From assembly GCF_003721515.1 (NCBI RefSeq), contig NZ_RJJD01000008.1, positions 186,001 through 250,000 of the forward strand: DNA of 64,000 nucleotides. The letters run 5' to 3'. Numbering within the stretch: position 1 is the first letter of the stretch; every line of letters begins with the position of its first letter. A program made the position numbers and the translations under genes. Shown here in pieces: positions 8,363 to 18,083 of the stretch. Under the pieces are notes generated by a model. That model did no database searches. It saw only the letters and a list, made by a program, of their open reading frames with translations, and was not told where the DNA came from. This DNA is from Rufibacter latericius (GTDB lineage Bacteria; Bacteroidota; Bacteroidia; Cytophagales; Hymenobacteraceae).

Positions 8363-10588
8363 CTACTGCTGAAACTGCGCGGTGGAAGCCAGATTTGGTT
8401 TTTCATCTGTGTGCAGGCGGCCTTCCAGGTTAGGCCTGGTCTCTGGTGCCGCAGGAGGCGTTTCGTGCACGGCAATGTGCGGGGCAATCACCAGGGACAC
8501 AATGGACATCAGCTTGATAAGAATGTTCATGGACGGGCCCGAGGTGTCTTTAAATGGATCACCCACCGTATCGCCGGTCACCGAGGCTTTATGCGCATCT
8601 GAGCCCTTGTATTCCATCACGCCGTTGATCATGACACCTTTCTCAAAGGACTTCTTGGCGTTGTCCCAAGCACCTCCAGCATTGGATTGGAAAAGGGCCA
8701 TCAAAACACCCGATACAGTCACGCCGGCCAGCACACCGCCCAGAATCTCCGCACTGGACACTTCCTCAAAGGCACCTTTCAACCCGAAACCGATGACAAT
8801 AGGCACAATCAAGGCAATGGCTCCCGGCAACATCATTTCCCTAATGGCCGCTTTGGTGGAGATGGCCACGCATTTGTCATACTCCGGTTTGCCGGTGCCT
8901 TCCATAATTCCCGGGATCTCGCGGAACTGACGGCGCACTTCCTGCACCATGGCCATGGCCGCCCGACCTACGGCACTGATAGCCAAAGCCGAGAAAATGA
9001 ATGGGATCATGCCGCCAATAAACAAACCAGCCAGTACCGGTGCTTTGTACAAGTCAATGGTACTGATGCCGGATATCCCCACGAAGGCAGCAAATAAAGC
9101 CAACGAGGTCAACGCCGCCGAGGCAATGGCAAATCCTTTTCCGGTGGCAGCGGTGGTATTGCCCACAGCATCCAGGATATCGGTGCGCTGGCGGACTTCT
9201 TTTGGTAATTCGCTCATTTCAGCGATACCGCCGGCGTTATCAGCAATCGGTCCGAAGGCGTCAATGGCGAGCTGCATGGCGGTTGTAGCCATCATTCCGG
9301 CGGCGGCAATGGCCACACCGTACAATCCGGCTACAGAATAAGAAAATACGATCCCGGCTGCCAGTACAATGATCGGCAGGGCCGTGCTCATCATGCCCAC
9401 GCTCAGACCTGCAATGATGTTGGTGGCGGCCCCGGTGGAGGATTGCTGCACAATGGTGTCTACCGGCCGTTTGCCCATGGCGGTGTAGTACTCGGTGATG
9501 ATGGAGATAAGTGTTCCCACGATCAAACCGATGATGACGGCGTAGAAAATACCCATAGAGGTGAACTCATAGCCCCGAAGGTTCAAGGTTTCAGGCATCA
9601 GCCAATCAATCACGAAGTAGGAGGCAATGGCCGTTAACGCTACCGAAGACCAGTTGCCCATGTTTAGAGCGGCTTGTACGTTTCCACCTTCTTTCACGCG
9701 CACAAACAGCGTCCCGATCATGGAGAAGATGATGCCAAGGCCTGCAATAAGCATAGGCAGAATGATGGGCGACAAGCCCCCGAAGTTATCTGTAACGGTG
9801 ATTTCCCGACCCAGCACCATGGTAGCCAGGATAGTGGCCACGTAAGAACCGAACAAGTCAGCGCCCATTCCGGCCACATCCCCAACGTTATCCCCCACGT
9901 TATCGGCGATGGTGGCGGGGTTACGTGGGTCATCCTCCGGAATACCAGCCTCTACTTTCCCTACCAGGTCAGCGCCTACGTCGGCAGCTTTGGTGTAGAT
10001 ACCGCCGCCTACCCGGGCAAACAAGGCAATACTCTCGGCTCCTAAGGAGAAACCGGTCAAAACTTCCAGCGCCCTTTCCATTTCGTCACTACTGGCCGAG
10101 GCTCCGGCGCGTTGCACAAACCAATAGTAGAAGGCGATAAAGAGCGAACCCAGGCCCAGCACAGCTAAACCAGCTACGCCCATGCCCATCACCGATCCAC
10201 CGCCAAAGGACACATCCAAGGCTTTAGATAAACTGGTTTTGGCTGCTTGAGCCGTACGCACGTTGGCTTTGGTGGCAATGCGCATGCCAATGAATCCGGC
10301 CAAAGCCGAGAACAAAGCCCCGATCAAAAAAGCCAGAACAATAATGGGAGAAGATTTCTCTCCGGCGTACCCCAGATAGAGAAGGAAAAGGGAAGCGATG
10401 ACGGCAAAATACGTGAGCACTTTATACTCTGCCTTCAGGAACGCCATGGCGCCTTCGGCAATGTAGCGGGCAATGGTGCTCATCTTTTCATCGCCGGCAT
10501 CTTGTTTGGTAACCCACGCCGATTTAATGGCAGTGTACAACAAGGCAACCAGCCCGAAGGCAGGTATTGCGTAGAGAATTGTCTGCAT
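8363..10588 (-). CDS. hppA: Membrane-bound ion-translocating pyrophosphatase
   Basis: 741 residues with about 16 membrane helices. The catalytic loops [32 protein letters not shown] and [15 protein letters not shown] carry the Asp/Lys residues that bind Mg-pyrophosphate. The motif [10 protein letters not shown] has Ala where K+-independent enzymes have Lys, so by established family knowledge this is the K+-dependent class. That class includes both H+ and Na+ pumps, and which one applies here cannot be settled by eye. It couples PPi hydrolysis to ion export across the inner membrane. A -7-like element sits 77 bp upstream of the start and a hairpin terminator follows the gene, so it is probably monocistronic. 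Confidence 0.96.
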   Translation of the reverse strand: MQTILYAIPAFGLVALLYTAIKSAWVTKQDAGDEKMSTIARYIAEGAMAFLKAEYKVLTYFAVIASLFLLYLGYAGEKSSPIIVLAFLIGALFSALAGFIGMRIATKANVRTAQAAKTSLSKALDVSFGGGSVMGMGVAGLAVLGLGSLFIAFYYWFVQRAGASASSDEMERALEVLTGFSLGAESIALFARVGGGIYTKAADVGADLVGKVEAGIPEDDPRNPATIADNVGDNVGDVAGMGADLFGSYVATILATMVLGREITVTDNFGGLSPIILPMLIAGLGIIFSMIGTLFVRVKEGGNVQAALNMGNWSSVALTAIASYFVIDWLMPETLNLRGYEFTSMGIFYAVIIGLIVGTLISIITEYYTAMGKRPVDTIVQQSSTGAATNIIAGLSVGMMSTALPIIVLAAGIVFSYSVAGLYGVAIAAAGMMATTAMQLAIDAFGPIADNAGGIAEMSELPKEVRQRTDILDAVGNTTAATGKGFAIASAALTSLALFAAFVGISGISTIDLYKAPVLAGLFIGGMIPFIFSALAISAVGRAAMAMVQEVRRQFREIPGIMEGTGKPEYDKCVAISTKAAIREMMLPGAIALIVPIVIGFGLKGAFEEVSSAEILGGVLAGVTVSGVLMALFQSNAGGAWDNAKKSFEKGVMINGVMEYKGSDAHKASVTGDTVGDPFKDTSGPSMNILIKLMSIVSLVIAPHIAVHETPPAAPETRPNLEGRLHTDEKPNLASTAQFQQ

Positions 10589-10664
10589 AAAGTAAGGCTT
10601 TGTTGGTTAGTTTGGATTCTGAGCACAGAAGCTCTCTGCAAGCTAATCTTTCTCGCCTAAAAAA

Positions 10665-10672
10665 CAAATATA
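10665..10672 (-). promoter_or_regulatory. -7 promoter element of hppA
   Basis: TATATTTG on the minus strand fits TAnnTTTG exactly and lies in the 107-bp gap between the aminopeptidase stop and the hppA start. The -33 element is not clear. Confidence 0.45.
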
Positions 10673-10695
10673 CCTTATACTCTATGCAGCCTCTT

Positions 10696-11610
10696 TTAAA
10701 GTTTCTGCATCAGCACCTTATACAGACTTACCATGGCGTAAATGTCATCCTTATGCACGATCTCATCCGGGGAATGCACATTGTCTTCGGGTGCCCCGAT
10801 GAAGCACCAATCCCAGGGGATATTCCCGTAGTGGAGTTCCTTGCCGTCGGAGCCGCCGGCGCTCTCCACCTCTACCTGGAACGGGATGTTGGCCTCCTTT
10901 GCCAACCGGATAATCTTCTGCACAAAGCTTCTTCTGGGGATAAGGGAGTCACGCAGTGAGATCGCCACACCTTGGCCGGCATGAACCCCTTCCGTAACCC
11001 AGGTAATGTCAGAGACCAGAGCCTGGGTGACGCCGTAGGTCTCATGGATGTATTTGGCCAGGTAGCCCACCGACCCGCCGCCGGTCTCCTCCCAGCACCC
11101 GAATGCGATGATTCCGTCTTCAAGATCCTCGGCCACCTGCAAAGCGTTCCATACCCCAAGCCGATTGTCCAAGTAGCAGCACTGCACGTTTTCCTCTGTT
11201 TCCCGAAAATCAGGCTTAAAAACCAGCTCTGTACCCCGCTCTATTTCCCGCTCAAAGTCATAGTGCAACTCTCTTTCCTCTTCATCTACCACCAACGTAC
11301 AGGAAATCTTGCCTTTACTGTCTTCCCCTACCAATTCATAGCCCGTCATCAACTCTGGTCCCCCGATCTTGATAAGTTGACTGCCGTACCGCACCATAAA
11401 CCCAATGGAGTCCATGTGGGCAAAAATGACGGTGCGCGGTTTCCCGAACACCAGCAGAAGGCAATCCTGAAATCCTTTTCCGTGGATGATCTGGGGTTGC
11501 ACCTTCCACTGGGCTTGGTTGTCCTGTACATACTTCAGCAGGAACTCCTTCATTTTTACTTCATTCCCGGAGGGCGCGTGTATTTGGCAGAGTTGGCGCA
11601 ATAATTCCAT
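10696..11610 (-). CDS. M42/M20-like metallo-aminopeptidase
   Basis: 304 residues from the chosen start (MELLRQLCQIHAPSGNE). Metal-binding motifs of the M42 (glutamyl aminopeptidase/TET) clan are visible in order: AHMDSIGF, YLDNRLGVWNAL with the bridging Asp, CWEETGGG with the catalytic Glu pair, VSDITW, and SAGGSDG. It probably forms a cytosolic co-catalytic dizinc aminopeptidase acting on short peptides. An in-frame ATG at 11628 is possible, but a -7 promoter element (11626-11633) would then overlap the coding region. The ATG at 11610 is therefore preferred, leaving a very short leader. The exact specificity is unknown. Confidence 0.85.
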   Translation of the reverse strand: MELLRQLCQIHAPSGNEVKMKEFLLKYVQDNQAQWKVQPQIIHGKGFQDCLLLVFGKPRTVIFAHMDSIGFMVRYGSQLIKIGGPELMTGYELVGEDSKGKISCTLVVDEEERELHYDFEREIERGTELVFKPDFRETEENVQCCYLDNRLGVWNALQVAEDLEDGIIAFGCWEETGGGSVGYLAKYIHETYGVTQALVSDITWVTEGVHAGQGVAISLRDSLIPRRSFVQKIIRLAKEANIPFQVEVESAGGSDGKELHYGNIPWDWCFIGAPEDNVHSPDEIVHKDDIYAMVSLYKVLMQKL

Positions 11611-11625
11611 AGTTGTGCGTTTTTT

Positions 11626-11633
11626 CAAAAGTA
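11626..11633 (-). promoter_or_regulatory. -7 promoter element of the aminopeptidase gene
   Basis: TACTTTTG on the minus strand, 16 bp before the ATG at 11610. It is the main argument for choosing that start over 11628. Confidence 0.45.
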
Positions 11634-11982
11634 GCAGATTTCTTTCAAGCGACGCTGGAGCAAATTAAAATTCGGGTTTACGTAACAAAAGCAGAAGAAA
11701 GCACTTGGGCCCGCCTTCTGGAACTCTTTGGCGCTGATACGTGGACCGTGAAAGCTACCTTAAGAACCTTGCCTTTGATCTTTTCACGCATAATAAAGAA
11801 GATCATGCAAGGGCATAGGGTATTTTTGACTTATTTTTGTAAAAACAAACCCAGAACAGCCTTAGTATTACTACGTAAATTGAACCCTGCAGAAGCCGGT
11901 GCATGTTGTGGGAGGGCTATATCCCCTCTTAAGCCGCACGCCCCTGATGAGCTTGTCGCGTTTTAGGAAGTTTAATAATTTG
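11634..11982 (+). other. Intergenic region before the TPR gene
   Basis: About 350 bp between the divergent aminopeptidase and TPR genes. Two overlapping -7-like elements (TATTTTTG at 11821-11828 and 11832-11839) could drive the TPR gene with a leader of about 140 nt. A small hairpin GAGGG/CCCTC occurs near 11911-11930. An in-frame extension upstream of the TPR start exists but does not look protein-like. No RNA gene was recognised. Confidence 0.35.
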
Positions 11983-13251
11983 ATGAAAAAGACCCTTTTC
12001 TTATTTCTTCTTCTCTTCAGCTTTATCCAAGCCAGGGCCCAGGTGATTGACACCACCAAACAAATAGACCAGAAATTGCTGGATTCTCTGCAGGCGAGCA
12101 TTATTCTGGACTCCGTGGATGTTTTGCCTCAGGCCCTGAACATCAAAGGCTGGCTCTTACTCAACGAGAGCATCATGAATGAGTTGGGAGGCGCGGTAGA
12201 TAACATGTACAATTTCAAGTTTGAAACCGCTGAGAAGCAGTTCAAATCCTTGCGCCGCCGGTATCCCAAACACCCAATGCCGTATTTTCTCATCGGTCTG
12301 AGCCAATGGTGGAAGATGGTGCCCTCCAACATTACCGACACACGATTTGACAATTACTTCCTCGCCTACATGGACACCACCATTACCCTGGCCGAGGATC
12401 TTTATGACAAAGACAAAAATAACCTTGAAGCTGCCTTCTTCCTTTCGGCCGCCAATGGCTTTAGTGCCCGGCTGCACGCTGAGCGGAAAAACTGGCGAAA
12501 AGCAGCCATCACCAGCAACCGTGCCTTGGATTACCTCCAAAAAAGCAAAAAAGCCAATGGCCTGAGTGACGAGTTTCTTTTTGGTGAAGCGCTCTTCAAC
12601 TACTACTCTATCTGGATCCACGAGAATTATCCGCTCCTACGCCCGGTGCTTTACTTCTTCCCCAAAGGCAATAAGAATTTAGGGTTGAAGCAACTCCAGC
12701 AAGTCGCTTTCAATGGATTCTACACCGGCACTGAGGCCAAGTACTGGTTGATGAAGATTTACGCAAACGATGCTAAAAACGGAGCCTCGGCTATGTCCCT
12801 GGCGCAATACTTGGCTAGCACTTACCCAGACAACCCTTATTTCCAGCGCTTCTATGCCCGCATGGCTTTCACCGAAGGGAACTTTACCGTGGCAGAGCAG
12901 CTTTCCACCCAAATCCTGGACAAGATAAATCGCAAAATCTTCGGCTACGAAGCCATCAGCGGTCGCTACGCCAGTTTTTATTTGGCCTATATCAGCCAAT
13001 ACCGGAACAGAGATTACGCCAAAGCCAAAGGATACTACCAGCAATGTATTAGATTTGCAGAACAGATTAACGAACAGGAATCTGGCTATTATATCTCTTC
13101 CTTTGTGAACTTAGCTAGGATCAGTGACAAAGAAAAAAACGTGCGACAGGCGAAGCAATACTACGAGGTTGTGATGAAGCTAGCAGATTCGAAATCTGAT
13201 GCGGAGAAAGAAGCTAAGGCTTATTTGAGAAAGAATAGGAAGGTGAAATAA
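11983..13251 (+). CDS. Secreted tetratricopeptide-repeat protein
   Basis: 422 residues from the chosen start. The first 20 residues (MKKTLFLFLLLFSFIQARAQ) form a clean signal peptide with an AQ end typical of Bacteroidota exports. The mature part consists almost wholly of helical TPR-like repeats: KFETAEKQFKSLRRRYPKHP near 70-90, AKGYYQQCIRFAEQ near 345, and AKQYYEVVMKLADSKSD near 385. It is probably a periplasmic or outer-membrane-attached scaffold, but no function is recognised. The frame extends 28 codons further upstream. That extension lacks a signal-like sequence, and an AGGAAG stretch precedes 11983, so the internal ATG was chosen. It ends 18 bp before the next plus-strand gene. Confidence 0.8.
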   Translation: MKKTLFLFLLLFSFIQARAQVIDTTKQIDQKLLDSLQASIILDSVDVLPQALNIKGWLLLNESIMNELGGAVDNMYNFKFETAEKQFKSLRRRYPKHPMPYFLIGLSQWWKMVPSNITDTRFDNYFLAYMDTTITLAEDLYDKDKNNLEAAFFLSAANGFSARLHAERKNWRKAAITSNRALDYLQKSKKANGLSDEFLFGEALFNYYSIWIHENYPLLRPVLYFFPKGNKNLGLKQLQQVAFNGFYTGTEAKYWLMKIYANDAKNGASAMSLAQYLASTYPDNPYFQRFYARMAFTEGNFTVAEQLSTQILDKINRKIFGYEAISGRYASFYLAYISQYRNRDYAKAKGYYQQCIRFAEQINEQESGYYISSFVNLARISDKEKNVRQAKQYYEVVMKLADSKSDAEKEAKAYLRKNRKVK

Positions 13252-13269
13252 AGGTACACATCAATTAAA

Positions 13270-14628
13270 ATGGAATTAAAAGACTTATTTTTCACCCCAA
13301 TTTATCTGATTATCATTTACATATTTGCTTATCAGATTAGGCCAAAAGTTACAAACAGATTTACTAAAAAATATTTCATACCTGCATTAACATTAAAAAT
13401 TATAGGAAGCATAGCAGTAGGTTTAATTTATTTTTACTATTATAGGTATGGTGACACATTAAGATACTTACACTATAGCCGGGTAATATCAAGTACTTTC
13501 TGGAATGAGCCTTATATAGCTATTAAACTTTTAACTATAGATTTACAAGAAACAGACTACAATTTAACAAAATATTTTTCAAACAACTACTTCTTTAGGG
13601 TAAAAGACGAAGGTAGTTTCTTAATAGTAAGACTAACAGGATTGATAGGTATATTTAACAATCACTCATACTTTGCAATTGCAGTAGTGTATGGCGCACT
13701 CAGTTTTATAGGTATTTGGGCATTGTATACCACCTTTGTTAAAATGTATCCATTGCTTTACAAAAATATGGCAATTGCATGTTTGTTCTTCCCATCCTTG
13801 TTCTTTTGGGGGTCAGGTATTCTAAAAGACTCATTAACTATAGGCGCTTTAGGATACCTAATGCTTTGCATCTATAATATATTTATAAAAAAAACAAGAA
13901 TAATAAGTTCAGCACTTATAGCTATAATATGCAGCTGGCTAATTATCTCCATAAAGATTTATATATTATTATGCTTTATCCCGGGTGCAGCCATTTGGAT
14001 ATTTACTTCTGGCTTAGATAAAGGGAAAAGGAGCGCACTTAAATCTTCTATAAGACCACTATTGATCATAGTCATTTTACCTGTAGCCTTATTGCTTATG
14101 GGTAAAGTAGCAGAAAATGACAAGAGATATGCATTAGAAAATCTAGAGTCAACCGCACAAACAACAGCTGAATGGATCAAATATTCATCTGGAGAGTCGG
14201 GTTCATCTTATAGTTTGGGGGATGACTTTGATTTATCACTCACTGGTTTGTTAAAAAAACTTCCATTAGCAATTAATGTTACTTTATTTAGACCATATCT
14301 ATGGGAAGCGAAGAATCCGGTTATGCTTTTGAGTGCATTAGAAAGCCTATTCTTAATGCTAATAACCATAAGAACCATTTTAAAAGTTGGGATAAGGAAA
14401 CTACTTATTTTTATAAACAATAATTCATTAACATTATTTCTAGCTATATTCTCCTTATCATTTGCATTCGCAGTTGGATTTTCAACTTATAACTTTGGAA
14501 CGTTAGCTAGATATAAAATCCCTTGCATTCCTTTCTATCTAGCTTTAATCTATATTTGTCAGTTTGAGAACAGAAAAATTCCTGTAGTTACTAAGCAAGG
14601 TAAAGTAAAAGCTAGAAGCAAAAGCTAG
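13270..14628 (+). CDS. Polytopic membrane protein, possible polysaccharide polymerase
   Basis: 452 residues with about 10 predicted membrane helices spread over the whole length and a large hydrophilic loop near residues 285-330. It is AT-rich like the polysaccharide island it borders and unlike the TPR gene 18 bp upstream. The topology and setting suit a Wzy-type polymerase or an oligosaccharide-processing membrane protein, but no Wzy motif can be proven by eye. It is on the plus strand, convergent with the minus-strand glycosyltransferase operon. A perfect 69-bp palindrome lies between them. Function remains a guess. Confidence 0.7.
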   Translation: MELKDLFFTPIYLIIIYIFAYQIRPKVTNRFTKKYFIPALTLKIIGSIAVGLIYFYYYRYGDTLRYLHYSRVISSTFWNEPYIAIKLLTIDLQETDYNLTKYFSNNYFFRVKDEGSFLIVRLTGLIGIFNNHSYFAIAVVYGALSFIGIWALYTTFVKMYPLLYKNMAIACLFFPSLFFWGSGILKDSLTIGALGYLMLCIYNIFIKKTRIISSALIAIICSWLIISIKIYILLCFIPGAAIWIFTSGLDKGKRSALKSSIRPLLIIVILPVALLLMGKVAENDKRYALENLESTAQTTAEWIKYSSGESGSSYSLGDDFDLSLTGLLKKLPLAINVTLFRPYLWEAKNPVMLLSALESLFLMLITIRTILKVGIRKLLIFINNNSLTLFLAIFSLSFAFAVGFSTYNFGTLARYKIPCIPFYLALIYICQFENRKIPVVTKQGKVKARSKS

Positions 14629-14953
14629 GATCCAAAGACGAAGCAACTCTAAAAGTATTCACAAAATCAAAGGCCCCACTTACAGTACAGCAAGTTTGTA
14701 ATATAAGGCCTGCTTTTCGCAGCAGTATGCGTTTGAAACGCATACTGCTGCGAAAAGCAGGCCTTATATCTTCTAATGATAGAAATGTTACTGATTACTC
14801 AGACAAAAATTATCAAAATCGTATTTCAAATATGTAGCAAAAGTACATTTTAAATTTAAAAGGAAAATAATTAACGGATTAAGGAATGTATTATCGAAAG
14901 CTATTTTTAAACCTTTCAAAAAATTGCAATAATCAAAGAAAGATAAAGTATTA
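14629..14953. other. Convergent intergenic region with long palindrome
   Basis: 325 bp between two convergent membrane-protein genes. Its only clear structure is the perfect palindrome at 14701-14769; the rest is AT-rich with no gene seen. Confidence 0.6.
14701..14769. repeat. Perfect 69-bp inverted repeat (34-bp arms)
   Basis: The left arm 14701-14734 and the right arm 14736-14769 are exact reverse complements around a single G at 14735, checked base by base. It begins ATATAAGGCCTGC and its outer part (AAGGCCTGCTTTTCGCAG) resembles the 3'-end palindrome family. It sits between convergent stop codons and could act as a bidirectional terminator, although no long T-run follows either side. Confidence 0.9.
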
Positions 14954-15721
14954 TCAAAGAATACCTAAAAGTCTTTCTTTAGTTGAAGAAACTTCAATTG
15001 AATCTCCCTCGAAAACAGTACTAGTCTCTTGAATAAGGCTTTCTTTAATATACAAAAGGATTGCCCTAATAAAGAATAGAACTCCCACCATTTCTAAAGA
15101 CTCTTCAATTATAACGAACACCCCATAAAATAAAGAATTTAAACTGTTAGAAAGGTCACCAACTATAATATATCCTCCAATCGCCTCACTACCCAAAGCT
15201 CCTGAGACAAATAAACTACCAGCTAAAACAAATTTACTTCTTGTTTTAGCTGGTAGCGACAAAATAAATGTACTGAAAAAATAAAGGAAAATCAGGACAC
15301 ATATACCCCCCAAAACAGCAAATGAGTAATTACCTGGTCCAGAAAAATTCATCAAATTTTTAATTAAAACAGAATAGTATTCATGTATACTAGCCGTTTC
15401 ATCTATTGATAGGAAAAAGAATATTAGGGAAAGGAAAAGCCAATGTCTCCTATACTTATCTTTTAAAGCATCTTTATGCAGAAAAATTGAAAATAGAAGA
15501 AATGATGAAATCAACAAATTGAGCGATGAAAAGTATGTTGGAATAGAATTTTCTTTATCCATATCAAATAAAGGAACAAAACCTAAAGCACTTTTATAAT
15601 TGGTAAAAGTTCTAATACAAAGTGCTAGAACCCCCAAAATAATTATACTTGCTATAATTATTCCTAAGATTTTTACTACAACTTTAGTGTTAACAGAAAC
15701 AGAAATTTGAATTTTGTTCAT
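14954..15721 (-). CDS. Uncharacterised seven-helix membrane protein
   Basis: 255 residues, about six to seven membrane helices. Acidic and His residues sit inside or at the edge of hydrophobic segments: DETASIHE with D107, E108, H113 and E114; SEAIGGY with E179; and IIEESLEMVG with E206, E207 and E210. Such a set in membrane helices suggests a metal-binding or hydrolase-like site rather than a mere structural protein, but this is inference. Family not recognised. It is the last gene of the minus-strand polysaccharide run, 86 bp after a glycosyltransferase, and is AT-rich like its neighbours. Confidence 0.75.
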   Translation of the reverse strand: MNKIQISVSVNTKVVVKILGIIIASIIILGVLALCIRTFTNYKSALGFVPLFDMDKENSIPTYFSSLNLLISSFLLFSIFLHKDALKDKYRRHWLFLSLIFFFLSIDETASIHEYYSVLIKNLMNFSGPGNYSFAVLGGICVLIFLYFFSTFILSLPAKTRSKFVLAGSLFVSGALGSEAIGGYIIVGDLSNSLNSLFYGVFVIIEESLEMVGVLFFIRAILLYIKESLIQETSTVFEGDSIEVSSTKERLLGIL

Positions 15722-15807
15722 TATTTAATGAAAACTTTATTTAAAATTAAAGGCAAAGCTAAGCTATAAATTACAATTTTTTAATAAATTTTAACAGTAG
15801 AACCGAA

Positions 15808-16953
15808 TTAAATTGTAAGAACTTTTTTATAAAATAATAAAGTCTCATCTATCATTCTATCTAAATTAAAATAAGAACCTAACCTTTGATATGCATTAGC
15901 ACTAATAGTATCCATCTTGCTTTTAGATGATAATAGAGAAACTATTGCATCGCTCAGTTTGGAAGTATCATAAGGAGGCACCAAAATACCTGAAATATTA
16001 TTTTCAATGATTTCATTGGCCGCGGGTACATCAAAAGCTATCACAGGCTTTCTATTATTGAAAGCTTCTAAAAATACCACACCAAATCCTTCTGATATAG
16101 ATGGAACTAATACAACATCAGAATTTAACATATAATCATGTATATTAGGTTTATAACCAGTAAATATAACATGATTGCTAAGATTATGCGAAACCGTATA
16201 TTCTTTAAGTTCTGAATCAAGGCTCCCACCACCTACAATAATCAACTTCAAAGAAGGAAAAACTTTGAGAACATCAGGTAAAGCTTTCAATAAAAATCGG
16301 TGTCCCTTAAACTTAACCAATCTACCAACAATAACTAATTGAGGGTCACCAAACCTATATTTCTCCTTATTAGGATCTAAAGAAGCATTTGAAAAATCAA
16401 AACCATAATGAATTAAATCAATCTTATCAGCTTCCGCTATTTTAGTATTAATAAAAAACTCCTTTAATCCATTTGAAATAGCATATGAGCGATCAATATA
16501 TTTCTCTGCAAACATGCAGAGCTGATAATACAAGTTAAACTTACTGATTTTGGAAGCCTCGAACCCATAATCATTATTAAACTTCTCTTCATACCCATGT
16601 TTGGTTGAAATATGTTTAAACTTTAGCTTATATACCATTTTCACTAATGCCAAGAAGAAATCAGCATGTACAAGATGAGTGTGAATAATATCATAACTAT
16701 TCTCTTGAATTAATGCTTTGATCTTTTTTAGTACAGAAAATGAAGGATATTTTCCAACAAGTTGGGTATGAACTTTTATATTAGCTGCTTTCAGTTTATT
16801 TATAAAACCGACATTTTTATCTTCATTACCAGAGTTATAAAGACACAAAAATTCAATTTGTAACCCTTTAGTAACTAAAGCTGGTAAAGCTTCTAACAAG
16901 TAATTTTCAGAACCAGCAATACCTCCAACTTTTTGGACGTGAAGAACTTTCAT
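15808..16953 (-). CDS. Glycosyltransferase family 4
   Basis: 381 residues of GT-B fold. The N-domain begins MKVLHVQKVGGIAGSE. The C-domain has IVGRLVKFKGHRFLLKAL and the donor-binding stretch SEGFGVVFLEAFNNRKPVIA with the EX7E-type Glu pair characteristic of retaining GT4 enzymes. It probably transfers a hexose from a nucleotide sugar to the growing repeat unit at the cytosolic face of the inner membrane. It lies eight bases after the next GT4 gene, in a tightly packed operon. Donor and acceptor cannot be told. Confidence 0.9.
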   Translation of the reverse strand: MKVLHVQKVGGIAGSENYLLEALPALVTKGLQIEFLCLYNSGNEDKNVGFINKLKAANIKVHTQLVGKYPSFSVLKKIKALIQENSYDIIHTHLVHADFFLALVKMVYKLKFKHISTKHGYEEKFNNDYGFEASKISKFNLYYQLCMFAEKYIDRSYAISNGLKEFFINTKIAEADKIDLIHYGFDFSNASLDPNKEKYRFGDPQLVIVGRLVKFKGHRFLLKALPDVLKVFPSLKLIIVGGGSLDSELKEYTVSHNLSNHVIFTGYKPNIHDYMLNSDVVLVPSISEGFGVVFLEAFNNRKPVIAFDVPAANEIIENNISGILVPPYDTSKLSDAIVSLLSSKSKMDTISANAYQRLGSYFNLDRMIDETLLFYKKVLTI

Positions 16954-16961
16954 ATTTAAAT

Positions 16962-18053
16962 CTAAAATAAATGTTTATAGCTATCTGCCATAAGAGTTTG
17001 AGATAGATATTTTTGAGCATAAGCCCGTGCATTATTGCCTAAACGTATTCTTTCAGAAGGATTGCTCAATAGAAAAATAAGCAATTCTTTAAGCTTGGTT
17101 ACATTTCTAGGAGAGAACAGTAAGCCATTTTGGTTATCCATCACCATATTGTTGATGCCAGGTATATCTGTAGCTATAACAGGTAAACCCACAGATAATG
17201 CCTGCATAACAGCTGTGCTCATAGCTTCAGCAAGCGATGAATGTAAGTATATATCTGTATTTTGCAACAATTTCACTAGCTCCTCTTCCCCTAACATTCC
17301 TGGAAAAGTAATATAGTCTTGAATCTCTAATTCATTAACCAAACTTTTCATAGCAGCTAATGTTTCACCAGAGCCTGCTAAAACTACCTTGAAATTATTT
17401 TCTACATTTTTATCTTTTACTAGCTCAGCAACTGCTTGAATAATAGTCTCAAAATCTTTTGAGCTGGAAGTAAATCTAGCTTGCATGGTAAGCACAAAAG
17501 GCTCATCCATTTGTTTAGCTTTCACTAAAGGTGAATAAAGATCAGTATCTATCCCGTTATTAATTACTTTAGTCTTCTTGTATTTGAAAACTATCCCTAA
17601 TCTAGATTTAAGTTCCTCCTCATAAGTGGCAGTCAGTACTACCACGTTATCTGCAAACAACATTGCAAATAAAGACCATAACCACTCAGACTTGTTTTTT
17701 ATGCTATTTGAAGTGTGTTCAACCGCAATAAGTTTGTATGAGCAAAAAAAGCGTGCTATCAGTGCAACTACTATGAGGTTTAGACTATGCAATATCACAA
17801 CAGAGGGTTCTTCTCTAACAAGTGTATTAAATACAGATTTCCATGATGTGATATCCAGTCCTTCTTTTTTGGATATATATTTATAGGGAATTCCTCCTTC
17901 CAAGCATTTAGCTTTATACTCTACCTTTAATTCCTCTACACCATAAAAAATAGCAAAATGAGAAAACGAGAAACGCTTAAGGCCATTCATTAAAGAGAAA
18001 AATACACTCCCATGACCGCCTAATCCACTATAGAGTAATTGAATAACTTTCAA
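16962..18053 (-). CDS. Glycosyltransferase family 4
   Basis: 363 residues, GT-B fold. The N-terminus MKVIQLLYSGLGGHGSVFFS carries the glycine-rich acceptor-side loop. The C-domain has VLAGSGETLAAMKSLV and SLAEAMSTAVMQALSVGLP, where the donor-site Glu residues are conserved. It is a retaining transferase of surface-glycan assembly. It sits between a GT2 gene and another GT4 gene with gaps of 30 and 8 bases. It is AT-rich, in keeping with the rest of the island. Confidence 0.9.
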   Translation of the reverse strand: MKVIQLLYSGLGGHGSVFFSLMNGLKRFSFSHFAIFYGVEELKVEYKAKCLEGGIPYKYISKKEGLDITSWKSVFNTLVREEPSVVILHSLNLIVVALIARFFCSYKLIAVEHTSNSIKNKSEWLWSLFAMLFADNVVVLTATYEEELKSRLGIVFKYKKTKVINNGIDTDLYSPLVKAKQMDEPFVLTMQARFTSSSKDFETIIQAVAELVKDKNVENNFKVVLAGSGETLAAMKSLVNELEIQDYITFPGMLGEEELVKLLQNTDIYLHSSLAEAMSTAVMQALSVGLPVIATDIPGINNMVMDNQNGLLFSPRNVTKLKELLIFLLSNPSERIRLGNNARAYAQKYLSQTLMADSYKHLF

Positions 18054-18083
18054 ACTATTATGATTTGTCAGATAATGAACAAA

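Noticed and set aside
11613..11966. 117-codon plus-strand frame before the TPR gene
   Set aside because: Overlaps the aminopeptidase start and promoter, no recognisable domain, and no separate promoter; kept as intergenic.
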